From: Heterotrichella gracilis | Lineage: Eukaryota; Sar; Xanthophyceae; Tribonematales; Xanthonemataceae | Direction: 5' to 3' | Length of the DNA stretch: 64,000 nucleotides | Assembly (NCBI GenBank): GCA_032358255.1 | Contig: JAULBX010013318.1 | Location: 186,001-250,000 of the forward strand | Part shown: in pieces, positions 44,001 through 55,794 of the stretch | Position numbering within the stretch: the stretch's first letter is position 1 | Layout: each line of letters starts with the position of its first letter | Notes under the pieces: model-generated | Database searches by the model: none | The model's input: only the letters and a program-made list of their open reading frames with translations | What the model was told of the DNA's origin: nothing | Program-made: the position numbers and the translations under genes

Positions 44001-46811
44001 GGAACGGATCATTGAGCACCAGCACAGACAGGTGGGTGGGTGTGAGGGGGACGCATGTTAGGGGGCAGTTTGATAGGAGTTGGGTGACTAGTGTCCCTGC
44101 AAACCTGCCGTCCGGAGCACCGCATGGCAGTTTGCAGGGCTTGGATCGAGTTGCAGCTGTTGCGGGTTGATATCATGTGTGCTGCATGCTTGACGGCACA
44201 GTGACGCACGGCTGCGCAACTGACTGATGCGCGGAGTAATGTTCCCATGTGCAGCTGGTGGCTCGTGGGCTGCTGCCTCCTGATGACCCTGACATGGAGC
44301 CCAATGCATGGGAGGGAGCTGCCATGGCTCCACCAAGCCTGGGGCCACCTCACATGCGTCCACACGATCTCAGGCCACCACACATGGCAAACACTAGTGC
44401 TGGCAGTGCTCCAGTGGTGCACACCTGCCCTCCAGCTGCCCGAGCCATGCCTTGGAGGGCGCCAGGTGGGCCCCAGGGCGGGCAGGCGACAGGCCATAGA
44501 CAGGCGGCAAGAGATGGGTGGCAGCACAGCATGGAGCCACCACGCGGGTCAAGTGATACATCTGGTGATGGTTACAGTGGGGCAGATGCACCTGTGCCAT
44601 TTGAGGTGTGTGATTTACAACTGATGTAAATTATGTGACTTTGCACTGCATTTATGCATTTTGCAATATTTGTGCTCGGTTGGCCTGGTTCAAGGAGCAT
44701 TAAACATACCAGTCTGTAGCGGTGGCCAGCAGCCTTATGGGTGGATCTGCATTTCTTTGCCAATGTTAAAATATGGATCATGCATAATGTCCCACTGCTT
44801 GTAGACCATTTCCAACCTTCTCAATCTGAGGCTTACTCTGCTGCGCATGCAGGGCGTTGCTGTTCTTGCGCCACCCTCTGCTGGTGCCCGCCCTCCCCCC
44901 TCCCCTCCCTCCCCCGCCTCCTCCCTCTCCTCCTTCTCCAGCGGCCTCACCTCGCAGACCAGCCGCATCAAGGAGCTGTCCAGGCGCATGGCACAAAGGT
45001 GGGCTGGCTACTGATTGAGGGAATACTCATGAATGTGGGCCCGGCATGGGCCATGCAGGATACGGATGTTCCTTTTGTATTTCATTTGTATAGAAATGTC
45101 TTTTATCTCATTTTTTTTAGCTCTTTATTCCATTTGGTTATTCCTCCTGAATGTAATACGAATTTCGTCATTTTATTGTTTTGCCATGCAGGGCGCTGTT
45201 CACCACCAGGCAGGTTGGTGCTCCTGCCTCCATCGACTCCCCACCCAGCCCCGCATCAACCGCCACCCTGTCATCACAACCTTCAACCCCAGACTCCACG
45301 CCCCCCACCAGCCCCAGGGCGGCCCACCGGCCCCGCAGCAGCAGCGCACCCCAGGCGCCCAGCGTAACCATTAGCCCCTGCCGGGGCGTGGCCATCAGCG
45401 TTGCGCCACCTGGCGGTGCCACCTGGCACAGCGGCCAGTGCCACATCACTGTGGAGCGGGAGGGGGGCAGCAGTGGGGAGGTGTCACCCACCGCCTCCAT
45501 CCTAAGCGGCAGCATGGATGGGGATCTGAGACCAAGGCCCTCGCTCACTGCTAACCCACTATTCACCCTTGCTAGACCTGCACGAGGCTCAGACGGCGCA
45601 GCTGGCTGGCAAGAGGGGAATGGCGCTGCTGTGATGCAGGACCCTGGGAGGGGAGAGGACAAGGCAGCGGTGGACTCCACCTTGCAAGGAGACGAGTGGG
45701 AGGATTTGGAGACAGGGTTGCTGTGGGGGAGCGGCGGCGGCGGCTTTGGCACTCCGCTGGATGCGTCACATGCTGACATGTCATGTGTGCCAGCCCAGCT
45801 CTTGGGTGATCCAGCCATGGGAGCAGGCCGGGCGCAGCAACAGCAGCAGCCGACAGCGCCCATGCCCAACCCACAGGCACCCGGCTCAGCAGAGGATGTT
45901 CCACCGCAGACAGATGCTGCACCGCAAGTGCGGCGTGCCTCTGTTGTCCCCACCCTCAACCTGCGCAGCTGCTCCCTATCCTTACCCCCTGGAGGCACCG
46001 CCCTGGCCATGCCACAGCTTGGTCCCCAGGCCAGTGAGGATGACTACATGTGCAGCGGGGCATCATCGTCAACCAGGTCATCAAGCACCAGCGGGGAAGT
46101 AGGGGCGCCACCGGGGTTGGCACAGGGGGAGGTGGTGGGTGGGGCGCAGGCAGTGGACGGCAGCCGGTCGGGGAGCTTGAGCAGCGCAGGTGGGGGGTCC
46201 AGCCGTGGAGGCAGCGTCAGCGGCCATGTGGCAGGAAGAGGGGCTGTTGGGCGTGCTGGCAGCCTTGGCGGTGGCCCTGGCAGCCGCTCTGGCAGCCTTG
46301 GGGGTGCCAACAACAGCCTGCACGGGGCGGCGGTGGTCAAGTCGGTCCGCTTTGCCTTGCCGGATGAGAACGCGGCCGCCACAGGCAAGGCTCCACACGC
46401 TGGGCGCCCAGGGGTTGGTGGCAGCGGTCGGCAGGGCGTGTTGAGTGGGCTCTGTGCGCCCGGTGCTGGGTGCTTTGGCAGCTTTGTGGTTGCAGGGGGC
46501 GAGGAGGCTGCCAGGTTCGCTGCCAGCGCTGGCGGGGGGATGGGGGCGGAGGGAGAGCAGGTAGGATGCAGCAATGCTTGAAACTGTTACAAGATTACTC
46601 GCTTTGCTGTGGCTCCATAACTTGATGGTGTGGGTGGCAGAGCGTGTGTGTTGTTGTGCAGGACAGCAGCAAGTCCGGTGGCCACAGTGCCTTACTGTCA
46701 GCGCCCCTGCCACCCGCCCCTGGCGCAAAGAGCAGCTTCTGCTTCCCGGCACCAGCAGCTGAGCCTGAGGATGTGACCAACTTCACCAACAGCACACAGA
46801 ACAGCGGCTGA
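41027..46811 (+). CDS. Large, mostly disordered protein with a PP1-docking-like motif
   Basis: Eleven exons: 41027..41196, 41361..41421, 41500..41581, 41658..41725, 41901..42044, 42266..42856, 43219..44031, 44255..44605, 44853..44998, 45192..46560 and 46662..46811 (3945 nt, 1314 residues). All junctions are GT-AG and every phase matches. The N-terminal 220 residues look ordered (PTVTVNFDYIPELAMNHMVQ; VPDLLNRMHFAGRLAPSST). The rest is Ser/Pro/Gly/Gln-rich. Notable pieces are a short Cys cluster (PCAGCGRINCGQCG), an acidic segment (GDSLEELERIIEHQHRQ), SGSLGG-type repeats near the end, and KSVRFALPDE, which fits the RVxF-type docking motif for protein phosphatase 1. No known domain recognised. 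A stop follows if the exon at 44255 is read through (44629), so the 44605 junction decides whether this is one gene or two. The following intron and exon fit in phase, so I favour one. Confidence 0.6.
42983..43055. repeat. Two back-to-back perfect hairpins in an intron
   Basis: The first inverted repeat has 17-nt arms (42983-42999 and 43003-43019) around a 3-nt loop. It is followed without a gap by a second with 11-nt arms (43020-43030 and 43045-43055). Both are within the intron 42857-43218 of the disordered-protein gene. They may be the folded ends of a small inverted-repeat element. Confidence 0.8.
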
Positions 46812-48246
46812 CCACGTGTGGCCAGAGCAGAAACCTGCAGGACGCCTGTGGTGACAGGCATGCACCAGGATGCGATGGTGTGCGGGTCTCGTGTGGGTCC
46901 TGTTAAAGATAATGGGAAGTTCATGTTGAACCTATATACGGTATATCCAGCCTATCCAAGTATATCCAGTGTCAGTAAAGACAGCACGTGGTGTTCAACT
47001 ATGCCAGTAGTGCCAACATGCCACCCCAAGTCAGCCCGAAAACCAGAGTGCAACCGTGACGCCTTCCCCGCCTGGCTTGAACTGAGTAAAAGTCAGTGAA
47101 CCATCTTGAGCAAAAGCGGTGCACTTCGATGGATTGAAAAACCCAAAACTCCGGAGAAAGGCATCCCCCTCCCGCTGCGTTTTCGTACGCTTCCTCTTGC
47201 AGCATAAACACTCTTGAATGTGCCCAACACGTACCAAGGCAGATATTTAGTTGCGCACCACTCTTCTCACGCAGCAGAAGTCTCGCAGTCCTCAAGACAT
47301 TCCTTTTAAATCTGCATCACATTTACAGCTTCACGGCGTTACACAAACTGCCGCAAAAACCCACAAGTGTTATATCAGTCATATACACCCAGCTGCTGCT
47401 TGCTTTCTGGTTGTCTGTATTGAACCCAGTGGGCTTGGTCAAGTCGTCAAGATTGGGTGCGCTGCGTCAAAGCCTCGGCAGGAGCCCGACACTGCAAACC
47501 GGTACGCATGGGTGGCACCCATGACAGTGGCGTTCAAAGTTGGTTGAACGCCCTCGTGAGGGTCTTATGACGTTGCACAGTTGTACTTCCGAAACATTGT
47601 TGTCATCTAGCGTAACTGGTTTGGATGGGATGACTTGGGTAGGCTCGAAATATTCAGGGATCACCTCACTACAGCATTTGCAGAGATGCCACTCTTTGCC
47701 CGCTGCTGCAATCCTCCACCAGTGTAGCTACTTCCTCAGAGGTGGCCTGTCCCCTGCATGGCTGGGGTGGTTGGTTGTTGCTCACGCTCTGTGCGTGTGT
47801 CTCACTGTCGCATTGCTGGGAGGCACCGCCCTACAGCTGCACAGTTGCCTGAAAGCTCTGTAACTGTGGTTTGGATTGGCGCAGTGGCGGGGGGACACAG
47901 TCCACTGGCGATGCGGTAAGGGCGAAGGGGGAGAGGGCTACTGGTAAGACACACGCAACCCACTACCCCCCTGCTATGGCTGCCATGCCACTGCCACTCC
48001 CATGTGTCAGGTCCTGATACGACACCACACTGTTGAATACTCTGTGCGTGTCGCATACTTTGGGTGGTAGCCAAGGAGTTGATATGAGTGTATCCCCCTG
48101 GCTGAAACCTCCTACACTATCTGCAATGCCCTTCACCCAGCCCGCCCCTGCATATGCAGTATATATCCACCGCAGTGAAGTCAATGGCAAAGTCGTGGCC
48201 TGGGTTGTACCCGTGTTCACTCTTTATAACTCCCCTTCCCTCGCAG
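46812..48246. promoter_or_regulatory. Region between the disordered-protein gene and the kinase gene
   Basis: This should hold the 3' UTR of the upstream gene and the promoter plus first exon(s) of the kinase gene. The kinase exon at 48247 needs one base from an upstream exon, which I could not place with confidence. No other gene seen. Confidence 0.4.
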
Positions 48247-51200
48247 CCCCACCGGTGTCTGGGGCCAGCACCGCCCCCACAAGCCACCCCACCACCAGCA
48301 CCGCCACCACCACCGCCACCACCAGCACCGAGCGTGTACCCCTGCTGGAGGATGTGGCCATCACCTCAGCACCCTCCATCTCCTCGCAGTCTGCATCCAG
48401 CTGGTGAGCCACACTGCACGGCCCGTTCGGCAATGCCCTTGGTTAGGGTTTTGCTAGGGGTGAAGGGCGCTGCGGTGCATTGCACTGCACTGCGGTGCTT
48501 TGCAAAGCCATGCAATGCAATGCACCGCAAGAAAACGCAATGAATTTCTGTGCATTGCAATGTGTACCCTTGGCTGATGCTGGCAAGGGCAAATTGTGTG
48601 TTGGGACGGCACTGGCGCTAATGTAGAATTGGGGCTGGATGGCAACCCTTGCCATGCCTCAGGGTTGGTAACAGTGTAGCTTCAATTGAGCACTGCTTCC
48701 CAGTCCTACATTTGTAACCTATGCACTGGCAGCACTGCCAGGACTCGATATCTACAAATTAATGTAGTGTTGGTGTAAGCTATTGACTGAGCCTCAACCG
48801 GCCACCCTCCCCAGGACCAGCGATGTGGTTGAACCGGCGTTCCAAACCCTAGAGGGGGGTTCCACCTCGTCCACCACCCGCCATGCCTCCCCTGCCACCT
48901 CTGTTTCCTCACTCGGCTCCCCACGCCCATCATTGCCAGCCCACCACGAGAAAAGCACCCAGGTCAGTTAAATAGAAAATAACAGAAATCACCACCACTG
49001 TTTGGGCTGAAAGTACAGCCTAATCTTATATCACTTTGAGGACTAATGTCAAATTCACTTCTCTCCTTGTGCTAGAAATAAATGCCTTCTTTTATCCCTT
49101 ATTTCATCGTCTATCTGTGTATACTGCTCTGCCAATATAGCCAGACAAGTGGCCAATCTTGTCAGCGCGTTGTCAAACAGTACGACCCACCAATTTGTTG
49201 ACTTCGCAGGTGGAGAATGGGTTTTGGCCCATTGCAGAGGGGCGGGTGGGGACATGGGGCAAAGCAATTACACCCAACGGGGACATCATTGGGGGCCTCC
49301 GGGACAGAAAATTCACTTTTGGATCGAGTGTGAGCGTCAGTTCGTTGGAGAGCTTTGGGCCAGGAGGGGGCAAGGGGATTAAGAGGACGGGGACGTGGGG
49401 TGACCTGGCGGGAGAGCAGCTGCAGGGTAGGGTCTTGGGAAACCCTACCGATGCCCTAATGCAAACCCCTTTTTGGGATTCTTGTGCATGGCGTGTACAG
49501 GCAGCATGGGGCAGTGTGTGGATTGGGGATGGGGGGCGCAGCGTGAAGGATTGGGGGGCAGCATGCTACAATATGATGCATCAGCTGACATTGCCACTGC
49601 ATTGCTGTGCCAATGGTCTGTAAGGACTGCGGGGGCATTCATCACGTCATTTCAATCCCAATCCCACAAGCATCCGGTGCATGTGCTGTCCTAGAAAACC
49701 CTCACATGGGCTGAAGGTTTCACGCCTGTCCCTCTGTGCAGGTTACAGCAGCGACGATGAGGTGCACAATGTCGAGCCCCATTCAGTGGAGATGGAAACC
49801 CTAGAGACCCTGGATACCCTAGACAACCTCACGCTGCTGTCAAACTCCCTCAAGCAGCGGCCACTGAGGACGCGACAAGCTGGCGCGGGGGCCAAGGGGG
49901 CAGAAGTGGAGGGGGGTGATGGGGAGGAGAGCTCGGCGAGCGGGCCGGAAGGTGCGATGGATGGTTGTGGGGGTTACTGTTGTCTTTTATTACGAGCATT
50001 TTCACCCCATTTCAAAAGTCAGGGGATGTGCTTTGCACATATTGAGATGCCCCGGGAGGGGCTGTGGCTGGATGGTTGTGGCAGCAGCAAGCGGATGCGG
50101 CATGGATTGTGGAAGTGGTGCAAAAGGGGCACATTATGTGTTGTGTAAAACCAGTGGCGGAAAACATGATGGGCGTTACTTCCCAGGGGCGGGATTTCTA
50201 CAATGGGGACTACTGCTTGCAGCAGAACCACTTCCAGGAATTACACATGCACATGGCACGCATCTCCTCTGCGCGTGCATCATCCATGGTGGCTCCCTTG
50301 CCCCTCCAAAACCCTACAAACCCTTCCCTCTCCATGCACAGGTGAGCCCTCCATCCCCTATGACCTCATCATCACCCCGGTCAAGCGATCCCCAGTGGCT
50401 GCCTACTACCCCCGCATGGGACATTCAAACCTGGCCTCGGTTTCGAATTCAAATTCGAATTCCAGCCTCAGTGGTGCCGCCAGCTGGAGCCCCATGCGGG
50501 GGAGGGAGGCCTTGTCCCCCTTTGGCAGGGCCGATCGGTCAGAGGTGGATGATCAGGGGGTGGTTAATACTGGGAAGCTGAGCGTGGATACCCTCAAGGT
50601 GGGTAAGGGGTGGAGGGGGCGGGGGGGGGTGTTAAAAGGGGGCGCAGCCATGTGTTGGTGGGTGGCATGTGGGTTTCAGGCGTGTAGGTAGTGGTTGATG
50701 TCGTGGCAGTGCTTTGACCCATGGCAGTATATTGGACACATATTAAGGAGGGATGTGCTACCAGTGATGTCCAGCGCCCTAAGCTGTGCGTACCCAGGTG
50801 CCTGCATATCCTCCCCGTGTCACTGATCATGGCATCCCCTGCTCCCCCCCCCCCAGGGCGCCACCTTTGTGAACCAGTACATCGTGCTCAAAACCCTAGG
50901 GTTTGGCAGCTTCGGCAAGGTCAAGCTGTGCCTCAACATCCACGACAACAACCTGTACGCGGTCAAGGTGCGGAAAGGAAGGGGGGTACCGGCAAAGGCA
51001 GGGGCTTTGAGGGTGTGAGGGCAAATAGCAACGGTGACGGTGATGTGGCTTGCGTCAGTTTTGTGGTTGCCTCCGTAGGATATAAAGCTGCACCACTCAT
51101 GCGCTTTGGTGGCAGGGGAACATGCCATAGCACTGCCTTGTGGGGTATCCTCCTATGGGGATATCTAGCCAGTGACACACCCATGACCCCGCAACACCAC

Positions 51201-54200
51201 CGACACAAAAACCACCACTACGGCCACCGCCACCGCCACAACCACAGCCGCCGCCGCTGCAGCGCACACCCCCACCCACCCCACCCACCCCACCACTATC
51301 CCCAGGTGATCAACAAGACCCGGCTCAAGCGGCGGCGCCTGGGCCCCTCCCGCCAGGCTGCTGCCCATGCTGATCCTCTTGAGGAGGTGAAGCACGAGAT
51401 AGCGGTGATGAAGAAGCTGGCGCACCCCAACCTGGTGGGGGGAAGGCTAGGGTTTTGCTGCGGTATCGATAGGGTTTGGTGGGGTAGCTGTCATGAAGAA
51501 GCTGGCGCTCTCAAACCTGGTGGCGGGCGGAGGCTTGCAGGGTGCTGGTGGGAGGTCTTGCAGCATGGAATTGGGGTTTGCCAGATGTCAGTCCCGATGT
51601 GGTGGTGGTGATGGAACATCGCGCCTTAGTCTTTATTGACATCACCCCATCATAACTTGGTCAACACTCCCAGCCGCCACCCCATCGTACATTTTTTGTC
51701 CCAAAAAAGGATGTTACTATGTTCACAAACGCATGGCATACCAATGTGTTCATGACTGATGGCACCATTGCCCGGGCGCAGGTGCGGCTGTATGAGGTGA
51801 TCGACAACGCCACCAGCAGCAAGCTGTTGCTGGTCCAGGAGTTTGCTGCTGGGGGGCCGGTGATGGGCGGCGGGGGGAGCGGTGTGGGTGGGCCTGAGGG
51901 TGGCGACCGCCCCCCACTGCCTGAGCAGGTTGCGCGGAGGTACATGGCCGACATAGTGCAGGTGAGGGTGGTGGGTGGTGGTGATGGTAGTGGATGTTTA
52001 CCTTTGAGGTATTCACATTTGGGCCTGGACTACCTGCACTCACAGAGTGGTCCACAGCGACCCTTTCCAACCCTAGCCAGACTATGACAAAACCTGCGAG
52101 ACCGATGGAAAGCAAGTTCCGAAGCATACGGTACTTGCATCCAAAGAAATCCCCTCAAAACGCCAAAAGAATGGGCTAAACAGTCCCTACCACGGGCATG
52201 CCTCACGCATGGCCTGGACTCCCTGCACCACCCTGACCGAAAACCCTATCCAAAGCCTAACGCCCCACCCCACTCTCCCTCCCACAGGGCCTGGACTACC
52301 TGCACTTCACCTAGGTGGTCCACGGCGACCTTTCTATCAGACCCTATCCCAGACCCTGAAAGAAACACCCCACCCCCTCATCACAGGGCCTTGACTACCT
52401 GCACCTCAACAAGGTGGTCCACAGCGACCCTTCTACCAAACCTTAACCAACCCTATTGCCCCACCCACACCCCTCCCGCAGGGCCTTGACTACCTGCATT
52501 TCAACAAGGTGGTCCACGGCGACCTCAAGCCCGAGAACCTGCTGCTGTCTGGGGAGGGGCGCGTGAAGATCACAGACTTTGGGTCGGCGCGCATCTTTGT
52601 GCACGGGGACACCATGCACCGCACGCTGGGCACGCCCGCATTCATCGCGCCAGAGATGTGCGAGGGTGGGTGGCGATGTTGATGGGGGTTGGGGGTGGGA
52701 GGGGGCGCAGTGTGTGGGGGGTGTGGGGTCGGGGGGAGGCAATGGCTACTGGGGGATATAGGGTTTTGGCTGGTGCCTCACACAACCCTGCAATCTAATC
52801 TAGGTTCTTCTCAAAACCTTGTGTGACCTGCTGACAGGGTGTGAACCCTAAACCCCAAAACCCTGCTTTCTAACTCGAAACTCTACCCGTCGCAGGTAAA
52901 CCCTACCACGGGCGCGAGGCGGATGTGTGGGCCCTGGGTGTGTGCCTGTACCAGTTTGTCTTTGGCGCAGTCCCCTTCAAAGCTGATTCCATAATTTCCC
53001 TCTACGAAACCATCAAAACCCAGCCGCTGGCGTTCCCCCAGGGGGGCGCAGCAGGGCTGGTGTCAGAGGGGGTGAAAGACCTGCTGGCTAGGGTTTTACA
53101 GAAGGACCCTAGCGCCCGCCTGTCTCTGAAGGAGATTTCTCGCCACCCCTGGCTGGCTCAGGGGCTGAAGGAGCCGCTGCACATTATCAAGGTGGGGCAT
53201 GGTGGAGGAAAGGAGAGGAGGTGCATGAATGATTGTTGCATGTTGGAGGAATGCTATACACGGCGGCGAGGGTGTGGGGTTGTGTGGGGCGGTTGTGGTC
53301 AAGGTGAAGGCAATATGACCACGAAAGTGCTGCAGCAAGGGAAGGTTGGAGGGGCCATGCATGCAGGGCTAGATTTCATGGGGTTGTATGAGGCGGCGGA
53401 GAATCCAGGGGGCCTTCTCCACAAAGCACCTAAACTGCGCATACTGTACCTCCCTACCCTCATCGTCTAACCCCACCCTCCTCCACCGCCCCCTCCAGGA
53501 CCTGCCCCGTCCCCAGCGGGCCCAGGCCCAGGTGCACGTGGATGCGATTGAGGAGGGGGCTGCCCTCACCCCCCAGCCCCCCCAGCTAGCGGCCATGCTG
53601 CAGCCAATCGCTGAGCGCAGGCGCTACCCCGCGGGTGCGGTGGTTGCCACCAGGGGTGAGGCGTGTGAGGAGGTTATGTTCATCGACCAGGGGGAGTGCG
53701 AGATACTGTATGACCTAGGAGAGGATGTGGCGGAGCAGGTGAGGGGTGTGTATTTTTTGGCGGTGCACAAACCGCTCCCCACTGTGTTAAACCACCTCCC
53801 GCAGCACCCCCGTGGTCATATGCTGCGGGGTAGGGAGCACCCCCGTGGTCATATGCTGCGGGGTAGGGAGAACCCCAACCAAAAGCCTTCCCAAACCCTA
53901 ACTAAAACCCTACCCGCAGCTGTCTGATGGGGATCCAGATGGGGATGAGGACTTCTCAGATGATGAGGAGGAGTACCAGCGGGCCAACACAACAGACAGG
54001 GAGGTACCGGCAGGCACCGGCAAAGTGTGGTTCCAAGGCCCAGACAGGGGCGGTGCCAGTGGGGAGCCCAACGGCAGTGCCCGGCCTCCGCCCGCAAGCG
54101 GCCGCACCTTCAAGCGCAGCGAGAGCATGCACGAGCGCATGATGTATGCCACGCGGCAGGCCAGCGAGACAGTGGACGCGGTGGTCAGGTGCGGGACAAA

Positions 54201-54839
54201 AACCCTGCGCTTGGGGTTGGGAAACCCTACACCCCTGCGCCCCAACCCCTACAATGCTGTGCCTTGAAACCTTACACCTCTTCACCCCAAAGGCCTGCAT
54301 CGAACCCTGCACCTTGGCGCCCAAAACCTTTGCCCAGGTGCCAGGCAGACTTGCGCCTGTGGACCCTCCCCTGCTCCACGCACACACACACCACCCTCCA
54401 CCGCAGCCCGTCATACTTCCCTCCCACCCATCTTCCCAACAGGCACTCCACCAAGTCCCACACCACCACCCGGCGCGCGGGCCAGTTCATCGGCCACGCC
54501 GGCTTCACCCTGCGCGACACCAACCTGCGGTGGCACGTGACCGTGGTGGCGCGCACCCCCGTCACCCTGCTGGTGGCGCACCGCCTCACAATAACCAAGC
54601 TATTGGCCAACGACCCGGGGTCACTCGAGCGCCTGCGGCCGCTGCTGGCGCGCACCCAGAGCGAGATTGTGCGCCTGGATGCGCTGGACCGCATTGCGGG
54701 CATGCGGGTGGTGATGGAGCGCAGCGACAGCCTCAGGAGGCGGAGGAGTGGGGAAGTGGGGAGGGGTGGCGAGGAGGGGTGGGTGTTCCGGAACTCGACG
54801 ATGCCCTTGCCTCCTAAATTCCCCATGGCCCGGCAATAA
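48247..54839 (+). CDS. GRIK/CaMKK-like Ser/Thr kinase with degenerate cyclic-nucleotide-binding domain (5' end unresolved)
   Basis: Thirteen exons: 48247..48403, 48815..48962, 49210..49426, 49742..49951, 50342..50598, 50857..50967, 51306..51434, 51782..51961, 52482..52665, 52896..53191, 53499..53738, 53920..54188 and 54443..54839 (2795 nt), all in phase. The first five encode a long Ser/Thr-rich, disordered region. The kinase domain has [11 protein letters not shown], the invariant Lys in [24 protein letters not shown], catalytic [20 protein letters not shown], and [14 protein letters not shown] instead of HRD, GTPAF and the basic insert before helix C are typical of plant GRIK/SnAK and animal CaMKK, which activate SnRK1/AMPK. 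A cyclic-nucleotide-binding fold follows ([30 protein letters not shown]; later GQFIGHAGF and [17 protein letters not shown]), split by a 100-residue acidic insert ([11 protein letters not shown]). The phosphate-binding cassette lacks the usual Glu and Arg, so ligand binding is doubtful. Confidence 0.82.
51485..51530 (+). repeat. Decoy copy of kinase helix-C exon end
   Basis: The text gtcatgaagaagctggcgct, then caaacctggtgg, repeats the end of the exon 51306..51434 ([11 protein letters not shown]) about 75 nt into the next intron, with a gtggcg donor-like continuation. Confidence 0.75.
52022..52434 (+). repeat. Four decoy copies of the kinase catalytic-loop exon start
   Basis: 52022-52066, 52211-52230, 52288-52336 and 52387-52434 repeat the first 20-48 nt of the real exon at 52482 ([15 protein letters not shown]). 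The last two keep a perfect cacag acceptor. The 52288 copy has an in-frame TAG after LHFT. The 52387 copy reads HSDP in place of HGDL and soon stops. Confidence 0.9.
53805..53870 (+). repeat. Two-copy 33-nt tandem repeat in a kinase intron
   Basis: The 33-nt unit starting cacccccgtggtcatatgct occurs twice head-to-tail with no difference, in the intron that splits the cyclic-nucleotide-binding domain. Confidence 0.85.
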
Positions 54840-55794
54840 CCCTGGGCTAGGGTACCTGGGCAGGCCGTTTTGGTGGTGTGGTTTTTTCCAGGCTGCCGTT
54901 TTCCCGTGCCTCTGGCGCACCTGCAAGCGACCTTCAAGTTCCTTCCTTGCTTTTAACTCATGGTTTCTCTATCTTTCTTTTCAAACCCTTCTTGCTACGA
55001 GTAATGGTTGTAGCATTTTGCTCCTTTGCACCAGTTCACACACAATCACCGTGCGCATGTGATTTCACGCATATTTTTTACGTGGCAATGCCATGCATTT
55101 TCCAACACCTGCCACTTTTTGCAGTCATGGATATATGCTCTAAATTCTGATGGCACTCAACGCTCAGCAGCCTGCTGGCAGGGCCATGAGGCTTGAACTT
55201 CGTGGAATGATTTTAAATGGCGAGCGCCTGCGCATGCGTGTGCAGCTTGAATGTCGCTACATGCAGAGTCTCCTGTATGTAACACTGATTTCTAGCTAAA
55301 TTGGCTGACTATTGACTGAAGTCCAAAATTTGGAGACTGCAACAGCAACTGTTTTGACATGGCATTGCCGCATCTCATGTCCCAAGACTTAAAGTTGTCC
55401 CACGGGGATCACATAATGACATTGTGGCGGGTTGTGCATACTACTAGTAAGCATTTGCATTGGGCGCACTGTCGAGGCTATATTATATATAGCAATGGCT
55501 ATGATAGCCATTGCTATAGCCATGGTGCAACGTTGGCCAACGGCCAATATCATATTAGTAATTCCAACCATTGGCAAGACCTGCCAGCATGATGCTGTCG
55601 CCCCTCACTCCACCAGAGCTCTAGTCGGTTAATTGCATATTCATGCATATGCCAGTCGGCTATTGGCTGAGCTCAGCAGCAGGCCGACTGCATTCAATGC
55701 ATGCCAGTGGCAACAGTGCCCCACCCACTGGCAAATTGCGGCAAATCCGCCGCTGGCGGGCTGCAGTTCCTACCCGCGGGCTGCATCTGCCCGC
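54840..55794. other. Intergenic between convergent genes, with a perfect palindrome
   Basis: This lies between the kinase stop (+) and the Der stop (-). No gene seen. At 55491-55515 the string agcaatggctat is followed by its reverse complement with a 1-nt centre, and a weaker tggccaa-cggcca palindrome lies near 55535. Confidence 0.5.

Noticed and set aside
44606-44629. Stop codon at 44627-44629 as the end of a separate upstream gene
   Set aside because: A gtgtgt donor at 44606 and an in-phase exon at 44853 allow one longer gene, which I prefer, though two genes remain possible.
54272-54937. 221-codon minus-strand frame over the last kinase exons
   Set aside because: It is antisense to a well-supported coding exon with no domain of its own.
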